Shown here: positions 20,794-31,850 of the stretch, in pieces | Position numbering within the stretch: the first letter of the stretch is position 1 | How the letters are laid out: the number at the start of each line of letters is the position of its first letter | Source: Prostheceraeus crozeri | Taxonomy: Eukaryota > Platyhelminthes > Polycladida > Euryleptidae | Reading direction: 5' to 3' | Assembly (NCBI GenBank): GCA_907163375.1 | Contig: CAJQUW010002202.1 | Coordinates: forward strand, 310,001-374,000 | DNA: 64,000 bases | The notes under the pieces: generated by a model | Seen by the model: the letters and a program-made list of their open reading frames with translations, nothing else | Database searches by the model: none | Told to the model about the DNA's origin: nothing | Program-made: the position numbers and the translations under genes

Positions 20794-21216
20794 CTAGTTT
20801 AGCACATTGAGTTGAATATGAATGTGTTTTATGCGACATAAGAGCAAGTTGGATCCATGCTCATGAAATGAATCTAGTCGAGATGCAATTTTCGCCATGT
20901 GTCGCTGATAGAAATCTTTGGGATCATGTATCGTCTCTGCAGAATAGGATGCAAAATGAAACACTACACGTTCACCAACATGTTCATCAGTCACTTTCTC
21001 AAATTCAATCTCTGCAACTAATCGTCCTTTCACATCTTTATTCATCAAACTGTCCATGAGCTGTTGGAAAACGAAGTAACCTTTAGCGATAGCAAATTCT
21101 AAGTCTGCCTTTTCATGATGAAAGGAGATGATGTAGTCCCTAATCACACCACGAAGACTTTGTCGATGAAAACGTAGTGAACAAAATTCATTCGTAAACT
21201 TTACTGCTTCTGTCAT
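20794..21216 (-). CDS. Small protein, paralogue C of the polymerase N-terminal domain
   Basis: About 140 residues from an ATG at 21216. The open frame extends to 21285, next to the right terminal repeat, but similarity to paralogue A begins only after the later ATG. It carries CSLRFHRQSLRGVIRDYI, DVKGRLVAEIEFE, FHFASYSAETIHD, FYQRHMAKIASRLDSF and LLLCRIKHIHIQL. These blocks align with residues about 95-205 of the polymerase (LLKGMFYLTGRF, IRIASCAADLIVD, LNKFNERDSGLVFDGI), the clearest of the three matches. Function unknown. Confidence 0.77.
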   Translation of the reverse strand: MTEAVKFTNEFCSLRFHRQSLRGVIRDYIISFHHEKADLEFAIAKGYFVFQQLMDSLMNKDVKGRLVAEIEFEKVTDEHVGERVVFHFASYSAETIHDPKDFYQRHMAKIASRLDSFHEHGSNLLLCRIKHIHIQLNVLN

Positions 21217-21272
21217 CTTTCTTCCTTTCACTTCGGAGACATAGCATGAATGACATTCAGGTGTAACATGGC

Positions 21273-22726
21273 ACGCTGATTCCAAATCTGGTCTCTGTTT
21301 TCCCGTCCGAGGCTTGCTTCACCCGCTAGAGCGATTTTCATAAGCATTCTAACTCTCGTTTTTCGCTAAGGTCCCAAAATTTCAAGTACGTCTCACCTCT
21401 AAACGAAGGCAGGTAGGAACAAGCCATGTTTTCCACTGAATTTGTCTCACTCCAAGCTTTCAAACGAGCTATTGCACGACTTTCTACGATGTCTACCACC
21501 AAAGTTGGAAGTTTGGCAGGAGGGGGGGGGGTCAGAACTTTTTCTCTTCGATTAAGTTGGGAAGAAGTTCCTAGACCCAAAATTTCACGTAGAGTCCGAA
21601 TTTGCACTCCGTTTTCTCATCCGAGGCCTCCTTCATGTCGAAAAATGGACTTTCTCATCCCAAAACCTCCAAAACCTGCCTTTTCCAACTCTGACGTTTT
21701 CCTGCCATTTTCCTTCCTAAACCCAAGAAAATTAGTCCAAACTGAGCTTTCCACTGCACTGCATTTTTCTCACTCTTAGCTTTCAAATGAGCTATTGCAC
21801 GACTTTGTACGATGTCTACCACCAAAGTTGGAAGTTTGGCAGGAGGGGGGGGAGGGGTCAGAACTTTTTCTCTTCGATTAAGTTGGGAAGAAGTTCCTAG
21901 ACCCAAAATTTCACGTAGAGTCCGAATTTGCACTCCATTTTCCCATCCGAGGCCTTCTTCATGTCGAAAAATGGACTTTCTCATCCCAAAACCACCAAAA
22001 CCTGCCTTTTCCAACTCTGACGTTTTCCTGCCATTTTCCTCCCTAAACCCAAGAAAATTAGTCCAAACTGAGCTTTCCACTGCATTTTTCTCACTCTTAG
22101 CTTTCAAATGAGCTATTGCACGACTTTGTACGATGTCTACCACCAAAGTTGGAAGTTTGGCAGGAGGGGGGGGGGGTCAGAACTTTTTCACTTCGATTAA
22201 GTTGGGAAGAAGTTCCTTGACCCACAATTTCACGTAGAGTCCGAATTTGCACTCCGTTTTCTCATCCGAGCACTCCTTCTGCCCGAAAAACGACTTTTCT
22301 CATCCCAAAACCACCAAAACCCGCCTTTTTTCCAACTCTGACGGTTTCAGAGATTCCACCCCTTGCCTCCCAGGAAAACTCTTCCTGCCTTCCTCCCCCA
22401 CCCAAAATTTCACGTAGATTCACAATCTGAACTCCAATTTCCCATCCGAACCCTCCTTCATGACGATTTCCAACTTTTCGCATCCCAAAACCATCAACAC
22501 CCGCCTTTTTCCAACTCTATCCCTCACACATCACCTTCCTTCCCACCCACCTCCTCCTTCCTTCTTTCCTTCCAGAGGGGGGACCTGTTTCTTCCTCTCG
22601 GACCCATTCCTCCCAACACATCCTTGACCCTCTCCCTCACCTTCCTGCCAGAGGGGGGGGGGCTGAGTCAGCATGATGACTCAGCATTTCACATTTTGCG
22701 CGTGAATTTGCAACGGGGTTACTACT
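21273..22726 (-). repeat. Right terminal inverted repeat of the Polinton-like element
   Basis: About 1.45 kb, the inverse of 5038-6173. It is longer because it holds three copies of the internal module instead of two. Otherwise the two repeats differ at scattered bases and in G/C-run lengths. It ends ...GGTTACTACT at 22726. Confidence 0.9.
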
Positions 22727-22732
22727 TCTATG
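22727..22732. repeat. Target site duplication TCTATG, right copy
   Basis: This matches 5032-5037 exactly and restores the reading frame of the interrupted LINE. Confidence 0.95.
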
Positions 22733-22836
22733 CGTTCGTGGATCACGTGTCTCTTTTCAGAAAAAAAGATGATCTTCCCTCAACCATTGATGACTTTCAG
22801 TTCCGAGCTACTCGTACAAATGCAGATATTCATTGA
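22733..22836 (+). pseudogene. Tail of the interrupted RLE LINE frame
   Basis: After the right target duplication the LINE codon series resumes as CVRGSRVSFQKK. The frame moves at an A-run near 22761-22767 into DDLPSTIDDFQFRATRTN, ending at a stop at 22834-22836. The 3' untranslated part probably extends toward 23010. Confidence 0.7.
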
Positions 22837-23022
22837 CTTTTATAAGGGATTACAATAAAATGCAGAGACTCAAGTCTTCCATTTTCTTCCTTCGTGATAA
22901 TTGTATAACTTACCTGATTTTTTCTAACTTACCTACACTTTCTGGATCTACCTTGTTTGTATATTTACTTACCTTTTGTATATTTGTTATAATTGATGTT
23001 AAATATATACTTTAATCTGATA

Positions 23023-23395
23023 CAATGTAGGAATACCACATGAGATTTCAAGGTAAGTAATGTACAAATGAGAGGCCGAGAAATCTCATGTGGTATTTCC
23101 ATTGTGTACTTATATACATCTACATCTATCCATAGACTTCCTGTAACAGAACATTCTTCTGCAATTTAGAAGTCTATGATATTAGCAGTAACTTCTATGT
23201 TATAAGTATTGAAAAATGACGGCAGGGTAATGCCATTGCTGCGCAGGCAGCAATGTACAAACTCCCATTATTCCTACACTATTGCACCATAGATTTAGAA
23301 ATATAAGTAGACAATGTACAAACTGCCATTATTCCTATATCATTGCACCATGGATTTAGAAATATAAGTAGACAATGTAGGACATTTTCAGGCAC
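23023..23395 (+). repeat. Dispersed repeat, right copy, with internal tandem duplication
   Basis: Same orientation and sequence as 2476-2770, apart from scattered changes and a shorter fold-back loop. In addition, a roughly 70-base unit (CAATGTACAAACT...AAATATAAGTAGA) is duplicated at its 3' end. Confidence 0.8.
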
Positions 23396-23427
23396 TCAAA
23401 AATCCATGTTAATGTTATATTGTATCG

Positions 23428-23508
23428 ATATGACACCAGTAATGCGCGTCAGCACACGAGACGACATCAATGGCAGCATTACTTAACTGGTGTCATATCG
23501 ATGCAATA
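23428..23508. repeat. Short fold-back
   Basis: TATCGATATGACACCAGTAA near the start pairs with TTACTTAACTGGTGTCATATCGA at the end, around a loop of about 35 bases. It may be a MITE fragment, and ACACCAGTAATG-like words recur near 23540. Confidence 0.7.
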
Positions 23509-23511
23509 GTT

Positions 23512-24600
23512 ATATTATTCATGAGATGTCTATTTCCCCCATTACTGGTGTCTGAAATCACATATTAATTACATTATATGTAGGCTACGCTACGTGGCCA
23601 AAATATCTGCATGTTGTACCATGCTATGATTCCTACATGATATTTCTTCTTCAATGTTGAAATAGTTGCTATAATCATCCAAATGATTGCTAAGTGCATT
23701 GCAGCTCTGATTTGCACATTTGTGATGCCAAGCCAATTTTGCTTTCTTTATCTCTAATTCAACTTTGTTTTTCAAGTATCCTGGAAACCACAACCAGCCA
23801 AATACCAAACAGTATGGGACAATGAACAGCCAAAAGTGTCTGCTTAGAGCAGACAACTAGACAATTAGCAGCCAATATATATCAGACAATGCTGTCTACT
23901 TATCTAAAAATATTGTGTCTGAAACGATTCAACACCAGGGAATTATTTCTGGATGCTCCTAACCACATTCGTGCTTACTCTTTCTTACTCACTCAAGCAC
24001 ATATGCTAATCAAGAATCACTCTAATGGCTTGGTAGTTATCTCCCGCTGAATGACAGCGATATGGGCTTTAAAATTGTAAAGAACCTTGGAAAAACTGAA
24101 TCACTATTGTAAAATATGACATCAGTATGTCAAATATCCAGAACTGCAATTGCCTTGATTCTAACAAAAGAACTCTTCTTACTTAAAGCACTGCATATTC
24201 ATATAAAAGAAAATCATCAAGGATACCATCTAATTTCAATAAAAGTGTAAATACTAGTCATAAGTAGTATGATATGCAGTAAACGTAATAAACTTATTAG
24301 CCCGTGCGATGAGACAACAATTGTCTGATAAGCAGAATATTTGTCTGACAATGCTTAGCAATAGCCAAAACTGATTTGGTTGATAAATTGTCTGATCAGT
24401 GACTGCCTACAGTTTACAGCATACTGGTATTCGGTCGTCTCGTTATTACTGAAATGTTTCCATCTCTTTGTTTTTTTTAGTAATGGACTAATTCCCAACT
24501 TACCTTTGCATGACATACATACCTCTTTTACAGGGAGAATGTCCATAGTCTGATACAAGGGAGATGTTAATAGTCTAATACAAGTAAGACATATTTTCTT
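23512..24600. other. No recognised feature
   Basis: Only short frames without recognisable domains. TTGTCTGA-type words recur but no boundary is clear. Confidence 0.5.
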
Positions 24601-25230
24601 CTATTGATGATGTCTTATAGATGACTTCCAACCTCTGCAATAGCAGTTTTTTGATAAATGCATCAATATTTGATCGCCGCATGTCAAAAGGTACACGTTT
24701 TTCTTCATTGAAATTATTCCTTTGTGAGACAGGCTTAAGAAGAATGCAGCTTTGGTTCGATTTTCCAATTGGAGCCAGAGCCTCAGCCGGTATCTAATAT
24801 CTATGCGCAATTGTTTTTGATATGAGAATTTGATCGAGTACTGAATTATTGCGAGTTGAGCTATTAACACACTTCTCCAGATAGTAGGCTTGCTGAAAGT
24901 CACCAAGACAAAATTCATTAAAGTCTCCACAAATAATTCCATTAAATTCGGGATTCATGGTCAAAAAATCATCAAGTTCCAATTGTATGAAATGATTTAT
25001 CTCCATGTGCTTATCCGCACCCATATTCGGAGGAATATGCAGCGTCAGATGGAACAATTTGCAACTTGTGTATTCTAAAAGTAGAACTTCAATTCCATTA
25101 GAAATACGATTCTTGAAAGAATACATTTTCATCTTCAAAGATGTAGAGCTCGATGGGCATGAAGACAAAAACACAACACAAATTCTTGCTTGTATATAAT
25201 ACAAACGCATATCATATCTCGTATATGATA
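24600..25230 (-). mobile_element. LINE endonuclease (APE-type) remnant
   Basis: The minus strand reads FNGIICGDFNEFC (the GDFN box of APE endonucleases), then NNSVLDQILIS. In a neighbouring frame come APIGKSNQSCILLKP and following residues equivalent to the SDH end of the domain. The copy is shifted between frames at least once and lacks an RT. It belongs to a Jockey/CR1-like LINE. Confidence 0.6.
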
Positions 25231-25319
25231 ATGTATAAGTATATTACATATTCAACATATTTAGATGACATCTTATTACAAGTGCAACAAAAAACAATCA
25301 ATAAAATGGGAAGTAGAGT

Positions 25320-25575
25320 ACTTTAGCATCTTCCAATTATATCAGCAATCAAGTTCAACGATTTCACCTTCAATAGTACTTTAGGTACACGGAATTCTAG
25401 AGGAGCGGAAGCGAAAGCTGCTGAAAGAATGGAGTGGTCGCTGATAAACGCAGGCCGAGGCTTTGTCAGTATCGTGTCGAGTTGCTTGCGAGATTGAAAA
25501 GTCAGCTTCCATGTGTACATGTTTGCATTGCGTGAGAAATACATTGCTAATGTTAGGATGCTAATGGATGGCAGT
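25320..25575 (-). mobile_element. Second LINE endonuclease remnant
   Basis: The minus strand reads SRKQLDTILTKPRPAFISDHSILSA, the D-x-I-L-T...SDHS end of an APE-type endonuclease, followed by PLEFRVPK. A short plus-strand echo (SAPLEFRV) occurs at about 26770-26800. The family differs from the piece at 24600. Confidence 0.6.
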
Positions 25576-25580
25576 CGCAA

Positions 25581-28197
25581 GTCTGGAAAAAATAAAAATC
25601 ACTTGAATACAACACTTCTGGCATCGAATGAGAATGTTCATTGACTGAGTCATAAGTCCATTGTCTTAATAAAGTCTCACATTTATCGGTACTGCTGTTG
25701 TGCATTATTGACGGGAATTTAGAAATTTTCGTCTATTGTCGTCGAGTGTTCAATTTCTTTGATAGAGATCTAAGAGCTTGATGAAGCAGAAAAGGTGTCT
25801 TCATCCAGTTTTCCATGTGACAAAAATCTGCTGAAGAAATGACTCGTGAATTTAGGTCGTGCTAATCTCAAAAGTGTTGATCAAATATCAGACATTATAA
25901 GTCTGCGATAAGCACTTTTTACCACATGACTTCGAAAGCAAAAATTGGAAGAAATTGAAACCTGGTGAATCCTCGAGTTCATCCAAACGTCTCTCATCAG
26001 AGGTTGATGTACAAATTATCTTGCCTTCGACTACCCTTGTCAAACTTAGATGATAAAGAAAAAATTTGCATAATGATTTTTGACAAGATGTGCACGCTAC
26101 AGAAGGAAATCAGAGTGGTGAATTTGTTGGCCTTTCCAACTAGGTGATGTTGGGAAAATTTTACTGCTGGAAAATGTAATGACTGTAAGGTTTTTTGATT
26201 GATGATGCAAGTGTTGACCTTGATTCATCTGATTCTGACAGTGGAGCAACTAAAGCTGCCCTACTTTAGCTTGCTTCCAGGGGTGACCTTAGTCGCCCTT
26301 CTGCTATTAATTTCAGCATTTGTGTAATGGTGTGCAATTTCTTATATCAAATTTGGTCGGATCTACAGTTGATATCCGACTTCCTGCAAAAGGAAATTCA
26401 TCAAGAATTGTTCTTCATCAAATCAATTATGTCCTATCTGAGTTTTGCACGTTATTTTCTAATGCATGATGCGTTAGACGATATCAGTGCTTTCAGATTT
26501 TGGGAAGAAAAACGCTTAATTTGATTTCACGTAATTTTTTGAAGCGGCTAAATGTCAACTCTTCTATGATTGGGACAGTCTACCAATCGAACGAAAAGTG
26601 CGTAAACTTCAAAGTAAAACATTGAAGTGATAAAGTCATGTACAAATTGTGTGTTGTTGATATGATATCGCTATGTTCGAAACGTTTTGATGGCTCTTTG
26701 CAAATAGAAAATGAAAAATGTATGCTACTCATATTCAACGGCCTGAGAGGAGAGGTAGTACTGGCAGCTTTACATTCCGCTCCACTAGAATTCCGCGTTT
26801 AGGTATTATGCACTTCAACGCTCATTATTCGCTCGATCGAAGCTGTAACGAATGAACAACTGGTCGTTCAAATTTTCGGCAGAAGAAAGATTCGCCCGCA
26901 ATCTGCTGTGGAGAAGACGGACCATTGAAAATGCTCTTTTAACAATCACTTCCGAAATAGTGACTTCTTTTCTGATGACGTTACTAAACGTACGATGCGC
27001 CAGAAAGTCACTTCGTTTGATTTGCTGCTTCATGAGTCTCATGTAGCTCAATGTGTTCCTTTTCATTTTCAAACGCAAAGTGTTCTGCAATGAGGCTTTT
27101 GCTATTAACTATCGAAAGATCAATTTCCTGCAAGATTTCGAGATTTTTATTCTCAAGAAGCCAGCCACGACATCAGTTACTGTATGTATGTAGAACAGTC
27201 TCTTTGTGTATAATTCCACTCAGAGCATACAATTGATGATTTATCCGTAGTTTGTTATTGTGAAAACACAAGCGAAAACTGGATCATCATGAAGCAAAAT
27301 CTTCACATGAATGACGATACATGAAGAACATACAGTGCCTAATGGACTCAGCATATTTTACGCAATCTTGATGATCACAAGACATATCATGCTAATTGTA
27401 AATTACTTAGGCCTACCGGTATATTGGTAGATCTATAAAAAAAACATGAAGCCTAAGAGGAAGACTGACCAGCTCTGGTGACAGCAATGATGGCCCCATC
27501 CCTGCACATCACATTGAAATATTTGATTCTCAAAAAGCTTTTCTAATTCAGACTTCATGAATATTTAATAAGAAAAGTGTTTATAAGGAAATACTCTCGA
27601 TATGCATATGCGAAGTTTTGTGGCGATTGATCAAGATTTACGTGTTGTAGACAAGTCGGAAACTTTAGAGGACAGATCTCGTTGGAGGTCTGCAATCGTT
27701 GAAATTCCTTTTTGTAGGTAAGAAGTTTATGCATACGACAAATGCCATAAATGTATACTACGCAATCTATGCAAACAATTTTGTCAAATTGTCTTCTTCA
27801 CACTTCCATGAGTTTGATTTTCCTCGAAATTTCCCTTGAAATTTCCCGGAAATCGAGACTCAAAATTATCCGGAATTCTCGTGTTAAATTGCGCAAACAT
27901 GTCAGTTTCCGATGTCAATTTCAAATATTTTCAATCCGAGTCTGGTCTTAAAATCGAAGGTCCCGAATAGCCCGATGTCCCGATACGAATTCAAACCTGC
28001 TTCGTATGCGAAATACGAGTATCTGTATTACTGCTTACCCCTGAACCGTGCCTGCGAAGCGCATGAATATCATTGCTTTCAAGTAAACGCTGAAAGTCTA
28101 TCCAATCATTCTCGGAATAATTCTCGGGAATTAATTTCCTCAGTGTGCACATTATATTCAGCTGCACTTTACAAGCAATTTTTGCCCCAAAGAATAT
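25581..28197. other. No recognised gene
   Basis: AT-rich sequence with short frames only. The only hint is the LINE echo near 26770. Nothing suggests a host exon. Confidence 0.45.
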
Positions 28198-29330
28198 CTC
28201 TACAACTTTTTCCATTCTAATTAAAAATGTTCCGTTCTATTTAAAACCTTTTTCCATTCAATTTAAAAATGTTCTATTCAGTTTAAAGCCTGTCCTATTT
28301 AATTCAAAGATGTTCTATTCAGTTCTATTCTAAACCTGTCCCATTCAATTTAAAACCTGTTCCATTCAATTCAAAACATTCAGCTAAGAACGAGCTCTAT
28401 TCTACTACAAAAACAATATGACAGTCACCAATGTAACTAAATACCATATTGCTAATCGAATATTCGTTGCTTAGCAATACCATCAGTTTTCTTATAGCTT
28501 CTTATAGTACCTTATTTAACACCACGAATTTCCATCATTTCACTCATGTCAGTGTCTGTGTCAGATGCACCGGCGCTTAGTGACGTTGACATTGCATGGG
28601 AAGTCATGATTTCGACTTCGTATACTTCTAGAAACTTTATCAAATGAAATAGATTAACTCACTTGATATTATTTGCTGCTATTCATACCAAACACACGGA
28701 GCGAGCGGGTATCTTTGCATAAAAACGTGTGGATCGCGCACTCAAAAAGTGTGTGCGTGTATGATGCATGGGATGATGGCTCGCTATACCGATCTGAAGA
28801 TTCTTGCTTTTGTTATTGTTCGATTTCTAAGACTGACTCATTTTATCCGATAATGTGATGATGTAGTGATCGAATGTGGCGGTCAACGCTCCGGTCCGAC
28901 GAGACTTACAATACGGTGTTACACTGGTGAATTGATGAACACTTCTAAAATAAAATGTTTCATTGTTTATTGTTTTTTTTATGATCCTCTTATTAGGAGG
29001 TTGTTATTATATATATTATAATATTTATTATCATATTATTTTTCATTCAATATCATTATCATATTATTTTATTCATCAGATTCCATGTTGTACATAATGA
29101 ATGTTGTATATCATGAATTATTATGATATCATTGATTGCTTCTTTGTCATTTTGTTTTTGTAGTAGAATAGAGAGAGCTCTTTCTTAACTGAATGTTTTA
29201 AATTGAATGGGACAGGTTTTAAATTGAATCGGACAGGTTTAGAATAGAACTGAGTAGAACATTTTTAAATTGAATGGAACAAGTTTTAAATAGAACGGAA
29301 CATTTTTTAATTAGAATGGAAAGAGGTGTG
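28198..29330. mobile_element. Fold-back element with repeat-built arms
   Basis: About 230 bases at 28205-28435 are inverted at 29155-29328. Each arm is made of imperfect repeats around TTCCATTCAATTTAAAA, then GAGCTCTATTCTACTAC at the inner edge. AATATC flanks both sides (near 28193 and 29331), a possible target duplication. The 700-base centre encodes nothing recognisable. The structure is that of a Foldback-type non-autonomous transposon. Confidence 0.7.
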
Positions 29331-30660
29331 TAATATCCTCCCTAGCAAAATCTCCTAGCATTTTCATTGTAGAATTCCATTCATGTTCGTGTGCTTCGCT
29401 GAAGCCATTAGCAGATTGAATTTCAGAACAATGGCATTTGTCAGTCTTCAGGAAATATGTAGCGAAAGAGATCAGCATCGGCACCTTCCATTGAGAAAAT
29501 TATATTTGCATAATTTCAAATAATCAACAAAGACCCTCACAATCGCAATTTAATGAGTTGTCCGATAGATGGATGACAAGTTAGTTTTCATCACTAGTTC
29601 GCGTTTGTCCATAACAAGTTAATTATAATTAATACCCTCGATTTGAGGGAAGTTAACGGCAATCAACTTAGATAGCTGGAAGAGCACAATTAACTCTGAT
29701 GACCGCAGGATGACCGCTACAAATTCACTATCGTGCTTCTTTTTAACTCACAGGACAGACGGAAGAAATAAATCATAATTGATAATGCGTCAATGGTGGA
29801 GATAACTACTCACAATCACAAAAGAAACATCCCTAGTAGGCCTATCGTCAGCATGATCCATTAAATAGTTAACAATCAAGGCTGTTTTGTTTGTTGCTAA
29901 GCAAACAATCTGAATCAAACAATTTGCATGATCAACTTATCATGTTCGACCGTAAATATCATTAAAAGAGTGGTCGACATGTTTTCCTCTGATTTCTTAA
30001 TGCACTCGATTCTTGCAATGAGATAAAATTGCTGATGCAACTGCTGATGCCATTCTTTTCAGATGGGTAATTATTCGTATTCTAACCCAAATGAATATCT
30101 GTTCCATCGGGCTTTGATACCAGTTGTAGTTCCACAGCATTTCAGGATTGGATCAGTGTTTTAAATGCAAATTTCAGGTAGACTTATAAAAGCTTATGTT
30201 GTAAACTCAATAAAATTTACGGAGATCTTAATTAATCACTCTATAATGGGTGCTGCTTTAGAATTCACAAAAATCTCTTGAATTTTTGACTAAAATGCAA
30301 TGAATTTCCAAAATTTCATCTGCATATTTGTAATGCAAGTTTTATGTCAGGTATTGAATTAAACTATTAGTTTAGAAGCCCCGTATTTTAATTAAAGATA
30401 AAATCAAAAGAAAATATAATTCAAATATTAAGTGGACCTTTTGCAGTACAAGAGAGAATACACAAAAATGCAGGCTTCAATTTTTGGTATCATCCAGTGG
30501 CGGGCGCAGTTGATCGATTCCGCTTGATAAATTGTGCGGTGGAATCAACCGCGTGATTCCTGAATAAACGGAAATCCAGCGATTTTTTTGCAATGTGACT
30601 TGTCAGTGAAATTTGCTTCATGAGGAAAAATGTGGCTTTTCTATTCACTCTTTCAACGTT
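29331..30660. other. No recognised feature
   Basis: AT-rich, only short frames. No repeats with clear ends were seen. Confidence 0.45.
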
Positions 30661-31140
30661 TCAGAAAATTTCACTTAGGAGAAATTTGACACCTACGCAA
30701 ACACACCCTTGCGTGGGAACTCGTACTTGAGATAATGTATGCTGAGACAAGGATTGCCGGGTGACGCGATTTTTGCCACAATAAATCTCCATAGGAATCC
30801 TGTGGGAATTCCCACACATCGCAAGAATGCACCATTTTATACAAATGCATTTAGGCACACACGATTTACGCGAATCCATATATCCGCATCGAGAGCACTT
30901 TTTTGATGAGAATATATATGCCATGATTTGCATTACATACGTACGCAATGAACCCAACCCGGTGACAATTACACTCTCGCCTACACTACAGATATGCAGA
31001 TTTACTGGTATTTCGTCATAAATCAGAAGGTTTAAATCAATTGATGCATAATTATGCTCATTGCACGATTCATGGAAAAAGCCGCAAATGCCTACAGCTA
31101 TGTTCGGAGAAATATGGTTGATAAATATCAAGATAATCAA
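30661..31140 (-). CDS. Unrecognised ORF with Cys-rich region, possibly TBP-like
   Basis: 159 codons from an ATG at 31140. The middle, LNLLIYDEIPVNLHICSVGE followed by SVIVTGLGSL, has the strand-turn-strand pattern and V-x-T-G box of a TBP repeat and loosely parallels the Polinton TBP-like protein at 16178. A Cys cluster follows (CSRCGYMDSRKSCVPKC). If the similarity is real, this may be a relic of a related element. It could also be a chance frame. Confidence 0.3.
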   Translation of the reverse strand: MIILIFINHISPNIAVGICGFFHESCNEHNYASIDLNLLIYDEIPVNLHICSVGESVIVTGLGSLRTYVMQIMAYIFSSKKCSRCGYMDSRKSCVPKCICIKWCILAMCGNSHRIPMEIYCGKNRVTRQSLSQHTLSQVRVPTQGCVCVGVKFLLSEIF

Positions 31141-31489
31141 AATTGAGTAGTAAGAATAATAAGAGATATCTCATATTAGCATACTTGTGAAAATCTTTAT
31201 AGTGGATTGTTTAGATTTATTTGATTCCTAATAATAAATTGTCAAGACATTTTGTGCCTTCTTCACGACATCTTATATGTTCTGATTTATAATACTGCAT
31301 TCCCACTTATCTATAAATTAGGCATCATGTTATTTGATAGAATGACATGCAGCAAGTTTAATGTCTAAACAGACAAAGCGTCTCGTAGTCTCACTTTTAA
31401 TGAAAATTATCAAATTCATAGCAAGTCCTATCTTTAAAGGAAACTCAGCTAGGAGAGGGAAGCTCCGATATAAAACACCAAGTACCGGG

Positions 31490-31850
31490 ACAGGAGATGG
31501 GCTCCACCAAGTCACCTAAATCACAGCCCACTGAAATGATATGATGGATGCACAAAAAAAATGTTGCATGTCGAGGCCTGGACAAACAACGGCCGCGCTT
31601 CCCACTGACTTTCTTCAGGGTGAAAGTGAAAAGTGTGCTACTGGAGCTACAAAACAAATCTTGAAGTTTTCTCAACAGAAAACCGTCATTGGAACCTGAA
31701 ACATCCGCACCCTACATGCTTGCGTAGGTACAGCGCAGTTCTCGTCAACAAAGCTTGTGGAAACTTCTTTCATGCCTCAGTTGGAGTGCGACAGGGTTGC
31801 CGTCTGTCTAGAAAGATTGATGAATGTCAACCTCGACAGTTTTTATGAAG
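31490..31850 (+). mobile_element. Internally deleted LINE fragment
   Basis: TVIGTWNIRTLHAC (the start of an APE endonuclease) is followed within about 40 codons by ASVGVRQGCRLS, equivalent to the RT block VGVRQGCLLSP. The intervening coding region of roughly 1.5 kb is missing, so this is a deletion derivative. Confidence 0.6.

Larger units (their letters stand above)
5038..22726 (+). mobile_element. Polinton/Maverick-like virus-like DNA element, 17.7 kb
   Basis: It is bounded by inverted repeats beginning AGTAGTAACCCCGT and by a 6-bp target duplication, and it encodes a protein-primed family B DNA polymerase, so a Polinton/Maverick relative is the best call. The plus strand carries a coiled-coil gene (7327-8454) and the polymerase unit (about 9850-15199). 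The minus strand carries one small gene at 9262 and a block of eight at 16178-21216. Genes have their own TATA boxes and several have short introns. I saw no integrase, packaging ATPase, cysteine protease or jelly-roll capsid, so it may be a defective or divergent lineage. Near-identical terminal repeats and long frames suggest a young, near-whole copy with few breaks. Confidence 0.85.

Noticed and set aside
21338-22483. Frames of up to 163 codons in the right terminal repeat
   Set aside because: Same repeat modules as on the left; repeated GGVRTFSLRLSWEE-like blocks come from tandem copies, not from a gene.
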